From an uncultured Oscillospiraceae bacterium (GTDB lineage: Bacteria > Bacillota > Clostridia > Oscillospirales > Acutalibacteraceae), in assembly GCA_900552925.1 (NCBI GenBank), contig USBH01000010.1:1-14720 (forward strand): a stretch of 14,720 nt of DNA. The letters run 5' to 3'. Shown one piece after another: positions 1 to 5,774 of the stretch. Below the pieces are notes generated by a model. That model saw nothing but the letters and a program-made list of their open reading frames with translations. It did not search any database and was not told the DNA's origin. Within the stretch, counting starts at the first letter, position 1; every line of letters starts with the position of its first letter. The translations under genes were made by a program, and so were the position numbers.

Positions 1-190
1 GGTCCCCGGCCCCGTCCAGGCTGGGCCAGGCGGACAGTACGCTCCTGGCCACCAGCCAGACGCACAGGTACGGCGCCAGCCCCAGTACCGCCGACAGGGC
101 GGACAGGACACAGCCCAGGATCGTCAGGTTCTTGTGCCCACCCGCATAGCTTAGGATGCGGGCAAGACTGCTTGGTTTCTTTTGCTTCAA
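1..190 (-). CDS. ABC transporter, permease N-terminus (partial)
   Basis: Only the first 63 codons are present; the gene runs off the left edge. Translation from a TTG at 190-188 gives MKQKKPSSLARILSYAGG and then a long hydrophobic segment (roughly residues 23-50), like the first membrane helix of single-chain ABC exporters (permease fused to ATPase) of Clostridia. The TTG start is chosen because AGGAGGG lies 6 nt upstream and no ATG fits. No Walker motifs are visible because the gene is cut, so the substrate cannot be inferred from the protein. The gene lies downstream of the tetR gene but behind a terminator, and it has its own palindromic site at 215-232, shared with the ZIP and HMA genes. 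This hints at a metal- or siderophore-related role instead of simple drug export. The ABC call rests on a remembered family resemblance. Confidence 0.6.
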   Translation of the reverse strand, partial: MKQKKPSSLARILSYAGGHKNLTILGCVLSALSAVLGLAPYLCVWLVARSVLSAWPSLDGAGD

Positions 191-214
191 GGTGATCCCT
201 CCTTGTTAAAAAAA

Positions 215-232
215 AGTTAGTTATTGCTAACT
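215..232. promoter_or_regulatory. Palindromic operator copy 1 (AGTTAG-N6-CTAACT)
   Basis: AGTTAGTTATTGCTAACT is a perfect 6-bp inverted repeat with a 6-nt centre. It sits 25 nt upstream of the TTG start of the ABC transporter. The same arms and spacing recur at 4789-4806 and 5459-5478, each upstream of another minus-strand gene. It is probably the binding site of a dimeric repressor, perhaps metal-responsive. The regulator is not identified. Confidence 0.7.
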
Positions 233-239
233 GCTATCT

Positions 240-262
240 AAAAAAGACAGGGGCTACGCCCC
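240..262 (-). terminator. Intrinsic terminator after tetR
   Basis: On the minus strand GGGGC-GTA-GCCCC forms a short GC stem (250-262), followed by TGTC and six T (245-240). The stem overlaps the tetR stop codon. It separates tetR from the ABC gene, so the latter needs its own promoter, consistent with the operator at 215-232. Confidence 0.7.
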
Positions 263-871
263 AATCAGTTTCAGCCATCCGGCGGTGTAGAAGTCCCGCA
301 ACTGATCCACATCCCGCAGAGCCTGCTCCCGGGGCATATCATGGACCACGATCTCGAAGATGCCACCCATCATCCCGCTGGCGATGATGTGGCACAGGGA
401 TTTGTCCAGCGTGGGAATGTCCTTCCCCAGGTGGCGGAGCACCTCCATGTACTGGAGGGTGTACTCCACCTCCACCTCCACCATGTTGTGGACGAAGTGC
501 TCGTAGCTGGTACCCTCTGCGCGGGTGAGGAGCAGCTTTACCGGCTCCCGGTGCTGGCAGATATAGTCCACCATCCAGTGAACGCAGTGGGAGGACTCCA
601 CCCCCATGTGGTCCGGCTGCTGCTCCTCGGGCAGTTCGGCAAAGGAGGTCTGGGCCTCCATGAACTTGCCCATCAAAGCCTTGGCGTGGGGCTCCACAAT
701 GGAGGCGAACAGAGCCTCCTTGCTGGAGAAATAGCCGTAGAACGCCCCAGTGGTCACCCCGGCGTTCTTCACGATCTGCCGCAGGGAGGCCCCCAGAAAG
801 CCCTTGTCCAGAAACTCTGTCAAAGCGGCCTCCTGGATCTTCTCCAGGGTGGCGGTCAATTTTTCATCCAT
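254..871 (-). CDS. TetR-family transcriptional regulator
   Basis: This 205-residue cytoplasmic repressor has the usual TetR length. Residues about 10-55 form the HTH: the region LRQIVKNAGVTTGAFYGYFSSKEALF holds the recognition helix and the conserved aromatic GxFYxYFxSKE signature. The remainder should be the helical ligand-binding and dimer domain; it contains several His and Cys residues (SSHCVHWMVDYICQH), but a metal role is speculation. The ATG at 871 is preceded by AAGGAG at 8 nt. A strong promoter (TTGACA, 17 bp, TATTAT) lies upstream, and its -10 is overlapped by two palindromes, which implies autorepression. The nearest likely target is the ABC transporter just downstream. The ligand is unknown. 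Confidence 0.93.
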   Translation of the reverse strand: MDEKLTATLEKIQEAALTEFLDKGFLGASLRQIVKNAGVTTGAFYGYFSSKEALFASIVEPHAKALMGKFMEAQTSFAELPEEQQPDHMGVESSHCVHWMVDYICQHREPVKLLLTRAEGTSYEHFVHNMVEVEVEYTLQYMEVLRHLGKDIPTLDKSLCHIIASGMMGGIFEIVVHDMPREQALRDVDQLRDFYTAGWLKLIGA

Positions 872-884
872 GGAAGGTTCTCCT

Positions 885-912
885 TATAACAGCGTTATAT
901 AACATTGTTATA
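885..912. promoter_or_regulatory. Two overlapping TetR-type operators
   Basis: TATAAC-AGC-GTTATA (885-899) and TATAAC-ATT-GTTATA (898-912) are perfect 15-bp palindromes with identical arms. They share 2 bp, so their centres are 13 bp apart. They cover the tetR -10 region and the start of transcription. This layout suits two TetR dimers and negative autoregulation; it is inferred from position. Confidence 0.8.
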
Positions 913-938
913 ATATAGCTGATGTTGCAATTTGTCAA
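910..938 (-). promoter_or_regulatory. tetR promoter
   Basis: On the minus strand, TTGACA (938-933) is separated by exactly 17 bp from TATTAT (915-910). This is a near-consensus sigma-A promoter for tetR. The -10 is inside the second palindromic operator. Confidence 0.8.
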
Positions 939-948
939 GAGGGAAATG

Positions 949-975
949 AAAAAAGCCCGGCGCGGCACCGGGCTT
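949..975 (-). terminator. Intrinsic terminator after P1B ATPase
   Basis: On the minus strand AAGCCCGG / CCGGGCTT forms an 8-bp stem with a 7-nt loop, followed by a run of T (954-949). It lies 6 bases beyond the ATPase stop codon and closes the ATPase transcription unit before the tetR promoter. Confidence 0.85.
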
Positions 976-980
976 CATAC

Positions 981-3077
981 TCAAAGCCTTTTTTCTGGTT
1001 TTAACACTGGCAGGGCGCTCATGCTGTGGAGGCTCACCCCAAGAGTGGACAGGTTATGGAGCATGGCGGAAGTGGTGGGAGGCAGGATGCCTGCCACACC
1101 AAGGCCGATCAGCGCCCCGTTGAAGCCGATGACGAAGCGGTAGTTGTTCTGGATGCGGTACATTAAGCCCATGGCCAGCTGTCGCAGGCGCACCAGCTCC
1201 CACAGACTGTCGGCAGCAATGGTGATGTCGGCGATCTCCCTGGCAATGGCCGCCCCGTCACTGATGGCGATGCCGGCGTCCGCCTCGGAGAGGGCCGGAG
1301 AGTCGTTGATACCGTCCCCCACCATGAGGACGGTGTGCCCTTCCCGCCGAATGGCGGCCACATACTCCGCCTTGTCCGCCGGGAGCACTCCGGCTCGGAA
1401 GTCGTCTACTCCCAATTCCTTGGCAATGGCAGCGGCGGTGCGGGGGCTGTCCCCGGTGAGCATAACAGCGTTTTTCACTCCCAAGTCCCGCAGAGTGGAG
1501 AGCACATCCTTCGCCTCCTTCCGCAGGGGATCGGAGATGCAGATTACAGCGGAGAGCACCCCATCGATGGCAAGATAGAGCTGGGAATATTCCGGGGGCA
1601 GTGCATCGAACTTGGCCTGTTCGCCCTCCGGGATGATCACCTTTTCATCCTCAAAGATGAAGTGGGCGCTGCCGATGCGCACCTGCTCCCCATCCACCGA
1701 GCTGGCGATGCCGTGGGCCACCAGGTATTCCACCTTGGCGTGGCGCTCCTCGTGGTTCAGCCCCCGGCGGCGGGCTTCCTCCACCACGGCGTTGGCCATA
1801 GAGTGGGGGAAGTGCTCCTCCAGGCAGGCGGCAAGGCGCAGTATCTCCGTCTCATCCTTGCCGTGGAAGGGGATGACCTTGGCCACCCGGGGGCAGGCGT
1901 GCGTGAGGGTGCCGGTCTTGTCAAAGACGATGGTGTCCGCTTTGGCCACGGCTTCCAGGAACTTGCCGCCTTTGACGGTGATATGCTCCCGTCCCGCCTC
2001 CCGCATGGCGGAGAGCACAGCCAGGGGCATGGCCAGCTTCAGGGCGCAGGAGAAGTCCACCATCAGCACCGACAGAGCCCGGGTCACGTTTCGGGTGAGG
2101 GCCAGACTCAGCAGGCTCCCGGCGAAGGTGTAGGGAACCAGCTTGTCCGCCAAGCCGGATGCCTTGGCCTCGGCGGCGGACTTCATCTGCTCGGACCGCT
2201 GGATCATCTCCACGATCTGGTCGTAGCGACCCTGGCCGGAGACCTGTTTTACCTCCAGGACGCACTCGCCCTCCTCCACCACGGTTCCGGCGTACACCGC
2301 GCCGCCGGAATGCTTGGCCACAGGGACGGACTCGCCGGTGAGGGATGCCTGGTTGACGGTGACCTCCCCTTCCGCCACCACGCTGTCCAGGGGGATAACG
2401 CCCCCGGCCCGGACCACCACCCGGTCGCCAGGCCTGATCTGTCCGATTGGGGTAAGCACCTCGCCGGCCTCAGTTTTCAGCCACACCCGATCCACATGGA
2501 GGGACAGGCTTTCCGCCAGGTCGGCCACGGACTTCTTCCGCGTCCAATCCTCCAGCAACTCGCCGATCTCCAGCAGGAACATGACGGTGCCGGCGGTTCC
2601 AAAGTCCCGGCGGCATGCGGAGATGCCGATGGACAGGGCATCCAGCAGTTCCACCTTGATTTTCCGCCGCCCCAGGCATCGGAGCCCTTTGTGGAGGAAG
2701 GGGACCATGTGCCAGACTATCCGGGCGATCCGCAGCGGGGCGGGCAGGAACAAGGCGGCGGCCCCCTTCATCAGCACCTTGCCCACCAGTTTTTCTTGAA
2801 ACTCCCGGTTCAGTTCCCGGGTGCTGTGGCTGGGAAGGGTAACCGCTTCCTCCGCCCCGGCCCAGGTGAAGCCGCCGATAGCGGATAGCACCGTCTCCCG
2901 ATCTCCCGCGTAGGTCACGATGACGCAGCCGGTGCGCTCATGAACCACGGCCTCTCTCGTCCAAGGTTGGCCCTTCAGCCAGGTCTCCAGCAGGTCTGCC
3001 TGCCGGAGGGTCATAGTTTTCTGCCGGAGCCGCAGGCGCATCCGGCCCCGGCTCTCATGTACGATGGTCGCTCTCAT
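981..3077 (-). CDS. P1B-type metal-translocating ATPase, possibly P1B-6/FezB-like
   Basis: This 698-residue membrane pump couples ATP hydrolysis to metal movement. Residues 1-65 resemble an HMA fold (HESRGRMRLRL) but lack CxxC. Hydrophobic helices lie at about 100-175, 315-355 and 640-690. Visible motifs are TGES at 247-250 (actuator), DKTGT at 386-390 (Asp386 phosphorylated), TGDS at 541-544 and GDGIND at 587-592. Two features are odd. The metal-site helix reads SCALKLAMP (343-351) instead of CPC, SPC or TPC. The usual SEHP nucleotide motif reads PHS at 424-426. The start ATG follows GGAGAG by 7 nt. It is the last gene after the 26-residue peptide and the DUF6110-like gene, separated from the latter by a terminator-like hairpin. 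The P1B fold is secure; the metal is not. Iron, or assignment to P1B-6 as in ferrosome loci, is inference. Confidence 0.93.
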   Translation of the reverse strand: MRATIVHESRGRMRLRLRQKTMTLRQADLLETWLKGQPWTREAVVHERTGCVIVTYAGDRETVLSAIGGFTWAGAEEAVTLPSHSTRELNREFQEKLVGKVLMKGAAALFLPAPLRIARIVWHMVPFLHKGLRCLGRRKIKVELLDALSIGISACRRDFGTAGTVMFLLEIGELLEDWTRKKSVADLAESLSLHVDRVWLKTEAGEVLTPIGQIRPGDRVVVRAGGVIPLDSVVAEGEVTVNQASLTGESVPVAKHSGGAVYAGTVVEEGECVLEVKQVSGQGRYDQIVEMIQRSEQMKSAAEAKASGLADKLVPYTFAGSLLSLALTRNVTRALSVLMVDFSCALKLAMPLAVLSAMREAGREHITVKGGKFLEAVAKADTIVFDKTGTLTHACPRVAKVIPFHGKDETEILRLAACLEEHFPHSMANAVVEEARRRGLNHEERHAKVEYLVAHGIASSVDGEQVRIGSAHFIFEDEKVIIPEGEQAKFDALPPEYSQLYLAIDGVLSAVICISDPLRKEAKDVLSTLRDLGVKNAVMLTGDSPRTAAAIAKELGVDDFRAGVLPADKAEYVAAIRREGHTVLMVGDGINDSPALSEADAGIAISDGAAIAREIADITIAADSLWELVRLRQLAMGLMYRIQNNYRFVIGFNGALIGLGVAGILPPTTSAMLHNLSTLGVSLHSMSALPVLKPEKRL

Positions 3078-3096
3078 AATCGATCTCTCCTCATGG

Positions 3097-3122
3097 AAAA
3101 AGGGAGCCGCTTACCGGCTCCC
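3097..3122 (-). terminator. Internal terminator or attenuator before the ATPase
   Basis: On the minus strand GGGAGCCG-GTAAG-CGGCTCCC is a perfect 8-bp stem with a 5-nt loop, followed by TTTTT. It lies between the DUF6110-like stop (3135) and the ATPase ribosome binding site (about 3085-3091). There is no room for a new promoter between hairpin and ATPase, so it probably lowers ATPase expression relative to the small proteins instead of ending the operon. Confidence 0.8.
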
Positions 3123-3134
3123 TTCCGCAGTTTT

Positions 3135-3398
3135 TTAAGCCTCCTGGCCGTCTACCTGGGCCTCGGCCTCCTTGGCGGCCCGGGCCTCGTTGATGTCCTT
3201 GGCGGCGGCCAGGATGTCGGCGGCGTTCTCCTGGACAGAGGTAACGGTCTCCATTACGCTGTCCTTCATCCGCAGGCCGGCGGCAGTGATGTGGGTATAG
3301 GCCTTCTTGGCGTCCTTGCTGGTGAGCAGCTTGATGCCGACGGAGCCAAACAGGGTGCCGCCCACGAAGCAGGCCAGTCTGACATAGTGTTTCATCAT
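3135..3398 (-). CDS. DUF6110-like small membrane protein
   Basis: This 87-residue protein has one N-terminal membrane helix (about residues 6-26, YVRLACFVGGTLFGSVGIKL) and then a charged, probably helical tail rich in Ala, Glu and Lys (about 30-87). The pattern FVGGTLFGxxGxKxLxSKDAKK matches, from memory, DUF6110 proteins, which are often encoded beside P-type ATPases in Clostridia. Its biochemical role is unknown. The glycine-patterned helix could pack against another membrane protein, plausibly the ATPase. The start is the first of two adjacent ATGs, 8 nt after AGGAAG. It lies 27 bp after the 26-residue peptide gene and 57 bp before the ATPase gene, so they are probably cotranscribed. Confidence 0.85.
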   Translation of the reverse strand: MMKHYVRLACFVGGTLFGSVGIKLLTSKDAKKAYTHITAAGLRMKDSVMETVTSVQENAADILAAAKDINEARAAKEAEAQVDGQEA

Positions 3399-3425
3399 GG
3401 GGATTTCTTCCTTTCTGCGATATAC

Positions 3426-3506
3426 TTATTTGCGTTTGTAGCCGGTGATCATCACCATGACCATGCAGATCACGGCACCCCAGGCCCAGAAGCGATGTTG
3501 TTTCAT
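3426..3506 (-). CDS. 26-residue single-helix membrane peptide
   Basis: The peptide starts MKQHRFWAWGAVICM, continues through a hydrophobic Met/Val/Ile stretch and ends TGYKRK. This is one short transmembrane helix with basic ends. An excellent AGGAGG lies 8 nt upstream of the ATG, and a TATAAT box lies further upstream (3554-3559), so it is probably translated. It is the first gene of the peptide, DUF6110-like, ATPase unit. I recall similar short HRFWAW...TGYKxK proteins beside such ATPases in other Clostridia (perhaps DUF6219), but cannot confirm this. A role as a small ATPase subunit is conjecture. Confidence 0.7.
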   Translation of the reverse strand: MKQHRFWAWGAVICMVMVMITGYKRK

Positions 3507-3553
3507 TCCAATTTCCTCCTGTCCGGAAACAAACTCGTCCCTTCGCATATTAA

Positions 3554-3559
3554 GATATT
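3554..3559 (-). promoter_or_regulatory. -10 box for the peptide/DUF6110/ATPase operon
   Basis: On the minus strand TATAAT stands about 50 nt upstream of the 26-residue peptide start. At 17 bp the candidate -35 is GATACA, a poor match. A good -10 with a weak -35 fits a promoter that needs an activator, and an AraC-type regulator is encoded immediately upstream. Confidence 0.55.
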
Positions 3560-3601
3560 ATAGCAGAGGAAGAACTCCTTGTATCACCAAATCGGACAAG
3601 G

Positions 3602-4483
3602 TTATGCCGGTCCGGACATTTTTCGATACTTGGCCGGTGTCATACCGTACTGCCGGTGAAAGGCGGCGGAGAACTGGCTGGCGCTGCCATATCCTACCGA
3701 TTGGGCTACCCCCAGCACGCTGAGGGAGGAGTCCCGCAGCAGCTCCGCCGCCCGTTCCATCCGCCGCTGGCGCAGCCAAGTGTGAACAGGGAGACCGTAC
3801 AGGCGGCGGAAGCCCTCCTTGAATGTGGTGGTGGAGAGACAGGCCCGGCGGCTCAGGAACGGAATGGTCAGGGGCTCGTCCAAGTGCTCCTCCATATACC
3901 GGCGGATCTCAGCCAACCTCCGCGCCGTCTCACGTTCCAACGCCAGAGTTGCGTCCTCCTGTTCTTTCGGATTGCAGAGCAGATAGAGCAGCTCCACCGA
4001 TTTCCACACGCACCAGCGCGCACGCTCACTCTGGGGGAGACAGCCCAGGTTGGCAAAGGCCGCCCGGCTCCAGTCGGTTGGCCCCTCCACGGCACAGCCG
4101 CCCCGGCTGGCCATCCAGTGCCGCACTCGCCCTGTGTCCAAGGTCAGGCCGCCCAGCAGATCGCAGATGGTTTGCAGGCTCTCCCGGGCGCCCCGGGCAT
4201 CCACCGCCACCAGAATGCCCGCCAGAGGGGCGTCCACGCTGGCTCCAGACAAATCGGAGAGGTCAGTGAGGAGGAGTACCTGCCGAACGGATGCCGTCAG
4301 TATTGTGTTGTCCCTCCGAGTCAGGGTAATTGACCCGGCCAGGCAGAACAGGGCCTCGAAGTGGAGGGGCTCCAACCGGAGGGGCAAGGAAACCGGCTCA
4401 TCGTGCAGGGAGAACAAACAGGCCCGAGCGCCGGGCATCACCTGTGCCCAGTCCCCCCGGCCCTCCAGAAATTCCGCCAGCAT
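3602..4483 (-). CDS. AraC-family transcriptional regulator
   Basis: This 293-residue protein has the typical AraC/XylS plan: an N-terminal sensing region (about 1-170) and a C-terminal pair of HTH motifs (about 195-290). The C-terminal signature is clear: LTIPFLSRRACLSTTTFKEG for the first HTH, then VAQSVGYGSASQFSAAFHRQYGMTPAKYRK for the second. The sensor half contains several Cys and His residues but no domain I can name. ATG at 4483 follows GGAGAGGAGG by 7 nt. It lies 29 bp after the HMA gene, so both are probably on one transcript controlled by the palindrome at 4789-4806. The gene ends about 40 bp before the TATAAT that drives the ATPase set, making that promoter its most likely target, as an activator. 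Confidence 0.92.
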   Translation of the reverse strand: MLAEFLEGRGDWAQVMPGARACLFSLHDEPVSLPLRLEPLHFEALFCLAGSITLTRRDNTILTASVRQVLLLTDLSDLSGASVDAPLAGILVAVDARGARESLQTICDLLGGLTLDTGRVRHWMASRGGCAVEGPTDWSRAAFANLGCLPQSERARWCVWKSVELLYLLCNPKEQEDATLALERETARRLAEIRRYMEEHLDEPLTIPFLSRRACLSTTTFKEGFRRLYGLPVHTWLRQRRMERAAELLRDSSLSVLGVAQSVGYGSASQFSAAFHRQYGMTPAKYRKMSGPA

Positions 4484-4512
4484 TCGTCCGCCTCCTCTCC
4501 ATGCCTCGCCGC

Positions 4513-4761
4513 TTACCGGCCGAACAGCCCCTTCTTTTCCCAGGGCTCCTTCCGGATCTCCCCTACCTCATAGCCGGTGGCGGAAATGGCCGCCCGCAGG
4601 GCATCCTCGTCCAGTTCCGTCTCCGCGATCACCGTGGTCTCCTTTTTGCTCCGGGATGAGCTGACCTTCTTCACCGGAAACGCCTTCCGCACCGCGTCGT
4701 TCACATGGCTTTCACACATGCCGCACATCATTCCGTTGACCTGAACTGTGTATTTCCACAT
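4513..4761 (-). CDS. Heavy-metal-associated (HMA) domain protein, CopZ-like size
   Basis: This 82-residue cytoplasmic protein has the HMA/ferredoxin-like beta-alpha-beta-beta-alpha-beta pattern. The metal loop is GMMCGMCESHV, with Cys13 and Cys16 as the CxxC pair. The end of the domain carries the usual ISATGYEV. Family members bind Cu(I), Zn(II) or Cd(II) and hand metal to P-type ATPases. Here the ATPase lacks a CxxC domain of its own, so the protein could serve it in trans. The basic and Ser-rich stretch KKVSSSRSKKETT is less usual. ATG follows AGGAGGG by 7 nt. The gene sits behind palindrome copy 2 and is followed closely by the AraC gene. The metal is not determined. Confidence 0.9.
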   Translation of the reverse strand: MWKYTVQVNGMMCGMCESHVNDAVRKAFPVKKVSSSRSKKETTVIAETELDEDALRAAISATGYEVGEIRKEPWEKKGLFGR

Positions 4762-4788
4762 TGTATGTCCCTCCTGTCTGTCTAAAAA

Positions 4789-4806
4789 AGTTAGAGAAAG
4801 CTAACT
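4789..4806. promoter_or_regulatory. Palindromic operator copy 2 (AGTTAG-N6-CTAACT)
   Basis: AGTTAGAGAAAGCTAACT has the same arms and 6-nt centre as copies 1 and 3. It lies 27 nt before the HMA gene start. A possible -10 (TATATT on the minus strand, about 4811-4816) lies immediately upstream of it, so a bound repressor would cover the transcription start. Confidence 0.72.
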
Positions 4807-4845
4807 CACGAATATAAAAAAGCGCAACTATTCTGGCTGTCCTGC

Positions 4846-5376
4846 TCAACCCAGCGCCACGTCCAATGCCATCATCAAAGTGAAGCCCAGGGCGAAGGCC
4901 AGCGTCCCCACATTGGAGTGCTCCCCCTGGGACATCTCCGGGATCAGCGCCTCCACCACTACATAGAGCATAGCGCCGGCGGCAAAGCTCAGCAGATAGG
5001 GCAGGGCCGGGACCACCAGCCCGGCGGCCAGGATGGTCAGCAGCGCCCCCACCGGCTCCACCACACCGGAGAGCACGCCTCCGGCAAAAGCTTTGGCCTT
5101 GCCCATCCCCTCCGAGCGCAGGGGCATGGAGATGATGGCTCCCTCGGGGATGTTGTGGAGGGTGACCGCCGGCAGGAATGCCCATCCTCCCACCCCGGCG
5201 GACTGCTCCATGGCGGGGATCAGCAGGCTCCAGATGGACGCAGCAACCATAACGCCGGAGGCAAAACCGGTCAGTCCGCGCTGCACCCGATCCCCCAGAC
5301 CCTTTTTCAAGAAGAATACGCAGGCAGCGCCCAGGGCGGTACCGAAAAATGGGGTGAGTAGGCTCCAAAATATCAT
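4846..5376 (-). CDS. ZIP-family metal transporter, internally shortened
   Basis: ZIP proteins import divalent metals such as Zn or Fe through about eight membrane helices and about 250 or more residues. This frame has 176 residues from the ATG at 5376, or 195 from a GTG at 5433. Clear ZIP features are LHNIPEG (metal-site helix 4), VVEPVGALLTILAA, LSFAAGAMLYVVVEALIPEM, and the C-terminus MMALDVALG. Relatives have two PEG motifs, roughly HNIPEG and QNFPEG, on helices 4 and 5. Here LHNIPEG runs straight into AIISMPLRSEG, which in relatives follows the second motif, and the helix-3 region between FLPA and VTLHN also looks absent. It may be non-functional. The ATG start matches the usual N-terminus of the family, but the best AGGAGGG is 16 nt away, so the start is uncertain. 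Confidence 0.8.
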   Translation of the reverse strand: MIFWSLLTPFFGTALGAACVFFLKKGLGDRVQRGLTGFASGVMVAASIWSLLIPAMEQSAGVGGWAFLPAVTLHNIPEGAIISMPLRSEGMGKAKAFAGGVLSGVVEPVGALLTILAAGLVVPALPYLLSFAAGAMLYVVVEALIPEMSQGEHSNVGTLAFALGFTLMMALDVALG

Positions 5377-5458
5377 TGCCCCATTCTTGTATCCCTCCTG
5401 TCCTTCGTCCGCCGGAGCAATTTTAATTCCCACTAATACAGGTAAATTATCTATCCGA

Positions 5459-5478
5459 TAGTTAGTATATGCTAACTA
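5459..5478. promoter_or_regulatory. Palindromic operator copy 3 (TAGTTAG-N6-CTAACTA)
   Basis: TAGTTAGTATATGCTAACTA is a perfect 20-bp palindrome with a 6-nt centre, the best of the three copies. It contains the -10 box of the ZIP promoter, so binding should block transcription. Confidence 0.8.
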
Positions 5479-5492
5479 CGATGTTTTGTCAA
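5466..5492 (-). promoter_or_regulatory. ZIP gene promoter
   Basis: On the minus strand TTGACA (5492-5487) is followed after 17 bp by a TATACT box inside the palindrome. This is a strong sigma-A-type promoter whose -10 is covered by operator copy 3. Confidence 0.75.
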
Positions 5493-5603
5493 GAATTGTT
5501 CGGTATGCACTTACTGTCTACCGTCTGAACATATAGAGAGCGGATAGTTCACACACTCAAAAAAGATATAATTGGGGTAATCTCCCCTTGACAAACCGCT
5601 TTC

Positions 5604-5753
5604 CAGAAAAAGCTGCTTTCCAAATATGCCAAAGACTATCATTTTCCGAATCCCAAATTCTATGTGGATGATGGTTATACAGGTACAAACTTCAACCGTC
5701 CCGGCTTTCAGGAGATGATTGAGGACATTGAGGCCGGTTATGTTACTACGGTA
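5604..5753 (+). pseudogene. Large serine recombinase, N-terminal fragment
   Basis: About 50 codons match the resolvase domain of large serine recombinases of clostridial conjugative elements: QKKLLSKYAKDYHF, then YVDDGYTGTNFNRPGFQEM, then IEDIEAGYVTTV. In complete proteins the first ~25 residues (with the catalytic Ser region) precede this part and IVKDMSRLGR follows. Here a stop codon lies at 5589 and the homology ends at about 5753, where the sequence passes into the tail of the opposite-strand hydrolase gene. The open frame runs on to 5858 without homology. It cannot be active. A C-terminal recombinase fragment on the same strand lies at 7711-7911. Confidence 0.85.
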
Positions 5754-5774
5754 GCTTTGATATTATCCTTCAAA

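Noticed and set aside
215..232. Assigning the palindrome as a classic DtxR/IdeR box
   Set aside because: The half-sites look similar, but the DtxR consensus has a different spacing (1-nt centre in a 19-bp site). The regulator class is left open.
341..889. Open frame of 182 codons on the plus strand
   Set aside because: It is the antisense shadow of tetR. It is His- and Val-rich with no family features, and the minus-strand gene has a clear HTH, promoter and ribosome binding site.
1335..2888. Long open frame of 517 codons on the plus strand
   Set aside because: It lies wholly antisense to the P1B ATPase, is rich in Gly, His and Gln with no motif, and is explained by high GC with few stops.
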